From Lolium rigidum (Eukaryota > Streptophyta > Magnoliopsida > Poales > Poaceae): a stretch of 64,000 nt of DNA. Positions within the stretch are counted from its first letter, which is position 1. Every line of letters starts with the position of its first letter. The notes under the pieces were generated by a model. That model saw only the letters and a list, made by a program, of their open reading frames with translations. It had not been told where the DNA came from and did not search any database. The translations under genes were made by a program, and so were the position numbers. The stretch covers positions 229,783,322 to 229,847,321 of the forward strand of contig NC_061510.1 of NCBI RefSeq assembly GCF_022539505.1, given 5' to 3'. Positions 58,409 to 64,000 of the stretch are shown piece after piece.

Positions 58409-60058
58409 TGATACGTCTCCGACGTATCGATAATTTCTTATGTTCCATGCCACATTATTGATGTTATCTACATGTTTTATGCACACTTTATGTCATATTC
58501 GTGCATTTTCCGGAACTAACCTATTAACAAGATGCCGAAGTGCCGATTGCTGTTTTTCTGCTGTTTTTGGTTTCAGAAATCCTAGTAAAGAAATATTCTC
58601 GGAATCGGACGAAATCAACGCCCAGGTTCCTATTTTGCCCGGAAGCATCCAGAACACACGAGAACCGCCAGAGAGGGGGCACAGGGCCACCAAACCCTAG
58701 GCCGGCGCGGCCAAGGGGGGCGCGCCCCTATAGTGTGGGCCCCCGAAGTCCACCGACCTTGCCCTTCCGCCTATTTAAAGCCTCCGTCGCGAAAACCCCG
58801 ATAAGTTTGACGAAACCCACGAAACCTTCCCGAGCCGCCGCCATCGCGAAGCCAAGATCCGGGGGACGGAGTCTCTGTTCCGGCACGCCGCCGGAGCGGG
58901 GAAGTGCCCCGGAAGGCTCCTCCATCGACACCGCTGCCATCTCCACCGCCATCTTCATCACCGTCGCTGCTCCCATGAGGAGGGAGTAGTTCTCCATCGA
59001 GGCTCGGGGCTGTACCGGTAGCTATGTGGTTCATCTCTCTCCTATGTACTTCAATACAATAATCTCATGAGCTGCCTTACATGATTGAGATTCATATGAT
59101 GATGCTTGTAATCTAGATGTCGTTATGCTAGTCAAGTAATTTTACTTATGTGATCTCCGGAGACTCCTTGTCCCACGTGTGTAAAGGTGACAGTGTGTGC
59201 ACCGTGTGGGTCTCTTAGGCTATATTTCACAGAATACTTATTCACTGTTATGAATGGCATAGTGAGGTGCTTATTTATATCTCTTTATGATTGCAATATG
59301 TTTTGTATCACAATTTATCTATGTGCTACTCTAGCAATGTTATTAAAGTAGTTTTATTCCTCCTGCACGGTGTAATGGTGACGAGTGTGTGCATCCGTGT
59401 TAGTACTTGGCGTATGCTATGATTATGATCTCTTGTAGATTATGAAGTTAACTATTGCTATGATGGTATTGATGTGATCTATTCCTCCTACATAGTGTGA
59501 AGGTGACGAGTGTGCATACTATGTTAGTACTTGGTTTAGTCGAATTGATCTTTCATGCACTCTAAGGTTATTTAAATATGAACATTGAATTGTGGAGCTT
59601 GTTAACTCCGGCATTGAGGGTTCGTGTAATCCTACGCAATGTGTTCATCATCCAACAAGAGTGTAGAGTATGCATTTATCTATTCGTTATGTGATCAAGT
59701 TGAGAGTGTCCACTAGTGAAAGTCTAATCCCTAGGCCTTGTTCCTAAATACTGCTATCGTTGCTTGTTTCTTGTTTCTATTGCGTTACTACTCGCTGCGT
59801 TACTACGCTTATTCATACCACCTGTATTTCACTATCTCTTCGCCGAACTAGTACACCTATTAGGTGTGTTGGGGACACAAGAGACTTCTTGCTTTGTGGT
59901 TGCGGGGTTGCATGAGAGGGATATCTTTGACCTCTTCCTCCCTGAGTTCGATAAACCTTGGGTGATCCACTTAAGGGAAAACTTGCTGCTGTCCTACAAA
60001 CCTCTGCTCTTGGAGGCCCAACACTGTCTACAGGAAAAGGAGGGGGGCGTAGACATCA
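58409..60058 (+). repeat. Element D 3' LTR
   Basis: 1,650 bp. The TATA-like copy is at 58772-58779. Many differences from the 5' LTR fall in CAG/CTG or CpG contexts. Confidence 0.94.
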
Positions 60059-60704
60059 GTGGTGGAATTGTTAAATTCAAAGAATTGCAAATTTGGCTAA
60101 GTGTGAGATTGTTCCACTTAATAAAAAGTGTCAACTTTGGATGAGCATAGCATTTGATCTACAAAGAACTTGGCATGGTGATCTTTACAAAAAGTTTTCA
60201 CCTTGATGTGCTCTTGGATGAGGTGCAAAGAGTTGACAAAGTTTAGTTTGAAAATTTTGAATTTCAAGGGCTCAAAATAGGGGTCAGACTATAAATGGCA
60301 GATTTGACCATTATCATATGTGAGCTAAATTTGAGTTTGAAATTCATTTGATTTGTGTTTCTTTGATTCCAAAAGTTGTAATAAGTGTTTAGTAACATTA
60401 TTCAACTAGTGGTGAAGACCAAAATGGTCTAGGGTCAAAATTTATAAAAATGGCATAGGCCATATGTGAGGGTTTTAGGGTTTTTCTTTTATTTGATTTA
60501 TTTGGTTGGTGATCTTCACATGATCACATTAGGGTTTTAGGGTATAGCACATACACATAATAAAAATCATCATGGCATATCAATCAAATGCGCAAGTCCT
60601 ATGCATGGCACTATATGCAATTTAAAAAGTTTTTGTTGGTTTGAATTTTTGCTCTCTGGAATCTTCTAACTTTCTTTTTTTGAAATTTGGGATGTTACAC
60701 CGAG

Positions 60705-61181
60705 GAGGAGGCGAAGCGCGCGGAGGATGCCACCGTGGCGGAGGCGATCGCCAGGTCACTCAAGGACCTGGTGCCCGCTGATAACGCCCTCCCTGAGGAT
60801 GCCACGCTAGAGTGGTCGAGGCGCGACTGGGAGCGCGAGGAGGCGGAGCAGCAGCAGCGACTGCTGGATCTGGCCGCCGCGCGTCAACTCGCCGCCCGCG
60901 CTGCCGCTCCAACCGCCGCCGACGATGTCGCTCGCTACCGCCGGCCTACGACACCTCCATCCGGCATCGCCGTCCCCGTCGTCGACCTCGAAGCCTCCGA
61001 CGACAACCTGTACAAGCCATCGCCGTCCCCGCCTCGCACCAGTGGCCGGTGGGGAGACGCCGGCCAAGGCAGCAGCCAGGCGGCTTCGGCGCCGCCGCAG
61101 TTCGACGACGACGGCTCCGACGACGATGGCGACGACGACGACATGGACTACACGGTGTTCTACCGCCATTTCGGCATGTAG
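60705..61181 (+). pseudogene. Harbinger-like element cargo ORF, 3' part
   Basis: This continues the frame of 18203-18968 exactly after the Gypsy TSD (ANKLAE joined to EEAKRAEDATVAEAIARS). It is Glu/Ala/Arg-rich and probably helical (WEREEAEQQQRLLDLAAARQ), followed by a Pro/Ser-rich linker, an acidic tract (FDDDGSDDDGDDDDMDY) and the end TVFYRHFGM with stop at 61179-61181. Taken alone it is open, but without its 5' half and promoter it is not expected to be expressed. The function is unknown. Confidence 0.75.
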
Positions 61182-61478
61182 AGCGCCGTGTTTTAATATT
61201 TACAGTTGTATTCCCCTAGCAGAATTCGAAATATAGTCGAATTGGGTCTCTATGTATGAACTTCGCCCTCTATATAGTAAATATCATTAAATTTAGTCTA
61301 AATTCGACCGTTTTATGCCGTAGTTTGTCAAGTTTCCATTTTTCAAATTTAGATCGCCGTCTTCGCCTGAGATCACGGCTCGGAAACTACTCCTCCCCAC
61401 GCCAAATTTACGTCCAATCCGGATGTAAATTTCCCCGGATTTCGGCGTGGGGAGAGCAAACGAGTGGAGATGCTCTAA

Positions 61479-61818
61479 GGACCCTCTTGAAGAGAAGAGG
61501 CCCCTCTAGCAAAATTATGAGCATCTACATTTAAAACCCGATTTTCATGACTAAAAGAGACATCCATGTTTGTTTGTTAGGGTCGGATAGCCCAGCGGTT
61601 CGATGTGTTTTGGTCCGGCCAGTCCATTTTGATTTAATTTGATCTTATTTTCAACAAAAATCTTCTCCTCGTATGTATAGGAAAACATATAGTTGCAATC
61701 AAATAAATATAAATAGCTTTGTACCTTTATTACAACCAAATAAGAGACTTGGTTCAAATGCAATGTTGCACAGAAATTACAAAGCATATTCACAATTAAA
61801 TAGATATAGATGGGATAA
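61479..61818. other. AT-rich spacer, no supported gene
   Basis: Between the Harbinger-like element and the transposase remnant. Nothing recognisable is seen apart from AT-rich runs. Confidence 0.5.
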
Positions 61819-62490
61819 CTACTCTTCATGGCTCGCCAATGCCCACTGATGCTCGATCTGATCAGACTAAAAATAACAGTGGATGTTGCTATCACGGAGA
61901 TCAACGTGCATATGGAGAAACTCCTCAAAGTTCTCAAACGATGAAGTCCCAGGCTGCAACTCAACAAAACCGCGTGAAATTGGCGTCCTTCGTCATGGAG
62001 GTTGTCACCACGCTCTTGCTTAACGATCATGCATAATCACACAACATGTTATCACCTTCCACATATGGTCTAAAGGTTGTATGTTCTAGCAGGGTGAAGT
62101 AAAATAGCCAACCGAATTTGGAGCACACCAAATGCCCGTCCTATACGTTTCCTGCATACATCTTGCTCTTTGGAAAACCTCTTCTCATTCTCTATTTGAG
62201 GATCACCGATCGTCTTCACTAATGTGGACTAGCTTGGATAGATCTCAAAAGCTAGGTAGTAAGACTTATCATATGCATTGCCATTGATTTCATAGTGAAC
62301 CACAGGAGCACTGCCTTCAACAAGTCTGGAGAATGCCACACATCAATGGAGCATCTTGATGTCATTGTGGGAACCGACTATGCCAAAAAAGGAGTGCCTA
62401 ATCCATAGGTCTTGTGATGCAACTGCCTCAAGAACACATGACCGTTATACTACACATGCCATGTAAATGGGCAGTTCTTCCACTCCCAGT
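61819..62490 (-). pseudogene. PIF/Harbinger transposase (DDE_Tnp_4) remnant
   Basis: Read on the minus strand in shifting frames, it gives a recognisable order of transposase pieces: WEWKNCPFTWH near 62460-62490; LEAVASQDLWIRHSFFG, then GSHNDIKML, near 62350-62430; [36 protein letters not shown] near 62120-62150; CMIVKQERGDNLHDEG near 62000-62030; and EFLHMHVDLRD with a C-terminal stop at 61819-61821. Several stops and shifts are present. The usual catalytic Glu in the (D/x)VERAFG box reads Gly here, and the first catalytic Asp region is not recognisable, so it is dead. Confidence 0.82.
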
Positions 62491-64000
62491 GTCGTTGCGT
62501 ATTTGACGATACTCCGATAAGGGGTTCCTCACGGAGGGGAGATAGAGGGAGCCATGGGGCGAGGAGTCGTCGGGATGGGGATGCACGAGTTACCCAGCTT
62601 CGAAAACCTCACGACGGTGGAGAGGCCCTATCGCTACTTGCCTGGAATTATCAAGCAACAAGTGCGATATTACCATGAGTTGTGTTGTGCCTCAAGGGCT
62701 CCTGGGATTCGTCTTATAAAGGTGTCTGGTGAAAGGATCGTATGTCGCACCTAGAGGGGGGGGGGTGATTAGGTGCTACCCAATTTTAGTTTTTTTTTCA
62801 ATTTAAGCTTGACACAAGGGTAAATTCTCTAGATATGCAACTATGTGAATTTACCTTGATGACAAGGTATACAACTAAGGCAGATATATCTAGACAAGAT
62901 ATAATAGTACAATCAAGGATAGAGGTAACCGAGAGTGGAGCACGCGACGACATAGAGATGATTCTCGTAGTTCCTTCCTTTTGAGGGGATGTGCGTCTAC
63001 ATGCGGGGGAGTGTGGTCGCCACAAAGGCCGGACCAATGCCACGAAGGCCTCACTCATGTCTGCTATGAGAAACGCCACAAATGCCTAGCCCACTTCCAC
63101 TAAGGGAATTCCTCAAGGCGGAAAACAGGCCTTTACAAGGTTCTTGGGGCACATATCCATAACCAAATTGGAGGCCTCCAATATTTGTAACAACACAACA
63201 ATAACAACAAGAACAAATCAACCACAAGAACATAGGATTTTCAAATGAAACACTAGCAAAGGGGCCCTCAAGAAAATGAGGGGGAAATGTAAATCGCTTC
63301 AGTGAAGATGCAGATCGGGGTCTTATCCTTCGATTCTCCAAAGATGAAGAGCTTTGGATGGTTGGAGGAGGAGATCTAGTGAATCTTGTGTTTTCTTTGT
63401 GGCTCAACCATTGTTCAAAAAATCGTCCGATTCAACGATTAATTGCTCAATTAATCCCTATTCAGTGGTCACCGATTAGCCGATAAACTCGTTTATCGCC
63501 CGATTAACTCATTTATCGCCTGATTAATCAGCCGATTTACCTATTAATCGCTAATCGTCAGCCGACCGAGTTAACCCCGATAAGCGATTTCCTCAACATT
63601 GGGCTCAACAATGGTGGATGAACTTGAGAGAGAGTGAGCAACCAAAACTTGAGGAAGAAGGGGGTATATATACCCCCCCCCCCCCCCAACAAATTGAGCC
63701 GTTGGGGAAAACTTAGGCCGGATAATCCGGCCAAATTGGTGGTCGGATAATCTGCCCCCACCAGATAATCCGGCCTTGGATAAAATATCTGGACCATGTC
63801 CAGTGGCCTCGGACGAAAAGTTCTTAGCCGTTTTTCAGGGGCCGGATATTTTGCAAACATACGACCCCGGATTATCCTACCTGTAGATTATTGATGCTTT
63901 CCCTTTTCTTGTTTCCCTGAGAGGAGTGCCAGTTGTTGTAGGAAGGGTGAACAGGAGGCTGCGGAGGAGAGCCTTACTCATCACTGAGCTTATGTAGAAT
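62491..64000. repeat. Unassigned repeat-like DNA
   Basis: No gene is supported. Features include a G run at 62755-62766 in a context (CCTAGAGGGGG...GTGATTAGGTG) that I associate with Triticeae intergenic repeats; a block rich in ATTAATCG/GCCGATTA motifs at about 63425-63590; the palindrome GGGGGTATATATACCCCC at 63660-63677 followed by a C run to 63687; and repeated GGATAATCCGG motifs at 63716-63780 and 63864. The family and element borders are not determined. Confidence 0.4.

Larger units (their letters stand above)
53267..60058 (+). mobile_element. Non-autonomous LTR element D
   Basis: 6,792 bp with TSD GTGGT, in the Gypsy right LTR. Plus sense: 5' LTR 53267-54922, PBS 54933-54949, ORF 55087-55833, PPT-position motif 58395-58408, 3' LTR 58409-60058. 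It is the same family as element B and the best preserved copy of the four, since its ORF is uninterrupted. Confidence 0.94.
18969..60699 (-). mobile_element. Ty3/Gypsy chromovirus, complete but nested-into
   Basis: It begins TGTCAACACC at 18969 and ends GATGTTACA at 60699, flanked by CCGAG at 18964-18968 and 60700-60704. Its sense is minus: PBS at 49630-49641, gag then protease, RT/RNase H, integrase and chromodomain running leftward, and a PPT at 36702-36717. Without insertions A-D it would be about 14.3 kb (LTRs about 4.27 and 4.26 kb, internal about 5.8 kb). The chromodomain and domain order place it among the chromoviruses, probably the Tekay/Del clade, though I cannot name the family. 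Frameshifts, stops and insertion C make it non-functional. Confidence 0.93.
49645..60699 (-). repeat. Gypsy 5' LTR (right), in two pieces
   Basis: Pieces are 49645-53266 and 60064-60699, split by element D (TSD GTGGT at 53262-53266/60059-60063). Rejoined it is about 4.26 kb. In the sense direction it starts TGTAACATCCC at 60699 and ends at 49645 next to the PBS. The TATA-like motif at 52476-52483 would put the RNA start about 1.4 kb into the LTR. Confidence 0.92.
17743..61475 (+). mobile_element. Harbinger-like TIR element, split by nested retrotransposons
   Basis: The left end at 17743 and right end at 61475 are inverted copies of GAGCATCTCCACTCGT, flanked by TAA at 17740-17742 and 61476-61478, the Harbinger TSD type. 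Removing the LTR insertions leaves roughly 2 kb: a leader (17743-18202), one ORF (18203-18968 continued at 60705-61181) and a 3' tail (61182-61475). No transposase lies inside, so it is non-autonomous. It is the oldest layer of the central stack. A transposase remnant lies just outside at 61819-62490. Confidence 0.78.

Overview
The window looks like intergenic DNA from a large-genome grass, most likely a Triticeae species (wheat, Aegilops or barley group). The basis is a nested stack of LTR retrotransposons, an Au-type SINE, a Stowaway MITE, Harbinger-type TIR elements and GC-rich starts of monocot genes. Family names are my recognition from sequence; no database was searched.

Left part, 1-17742. 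The right end of a Harbinger-type element (to 1495) carries a broken NAM-associated/SANT-like gene. Next comes a 3.9-kb segment present twice in direct orientation (2230-6117 and 8522-12415). The second copy includes most of an open PPR gene (11272-12819, minus). The first holds a 5'-truncated, frameshifted PPR pseudogene. A LINE-like insert (7505-8129) lies between the copies, a SINE (9405-9577) sits only in copy 2, and another poly(A) retroposon (12985-14520) lies about 165 bp upstream of the PPR start. A complete three-exon TMEM205/DUF4149-like membrane-protein gene follows (14842-16950, minus), with a MITE and a foldback in its first intron.

Central part, 17743-61475, is one Harbinger-like element (TIRs GAGCATCTCCACTCGT, TSD TAA) opened up by later insertions. 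Its cargo ORF is split by a Ty3/Gypsy chromovirus (18969-60699, minus; TSD CCGAG; LTRs about 4.26 kb, internal region about 5.8 kb). That element was hit by four separate non-autonomous LTR elements: A (19204-25883, minus) and B (28936-35709, minus) in its left LTR, C (39453-46590, plus) inside its reverse transcriptase, and D (53267-60058, plus) in its right LTR. Each of the five LTR elements has two LTRs and a perfect 5-bp TSD, so insertion order can be read directly.

A-D share one design: LTRs of 1.5-1.7 kb starting TGATACGTC, a primer-binding site for tRNA-Asp, one ORF of unknown function, a structured non-coding stretch and the same 14-mer before the 3' LTR. None encodes protease, RT or integrase, so they must use enzymes supplied in trans. 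The 14-mer AAGCTTGGGGATGC occurs three times in every element, once at the PPT position and twice about 1.7-1.9 kb upstream beside a perfect 9-bp hairpin. B, C and D share a C-terminal ORF domain attached to different N-termini, while A has an unrelated ORF in the same slot. These shared modules are the most novel-looking signal here.

Right part, 61479-64000: a degenerate PIF/Harbinger transposase (minus) followed by unassigned repeat-like DNA. The only plausible intact host genes are the PPR gene and the TMEM205-like gene.
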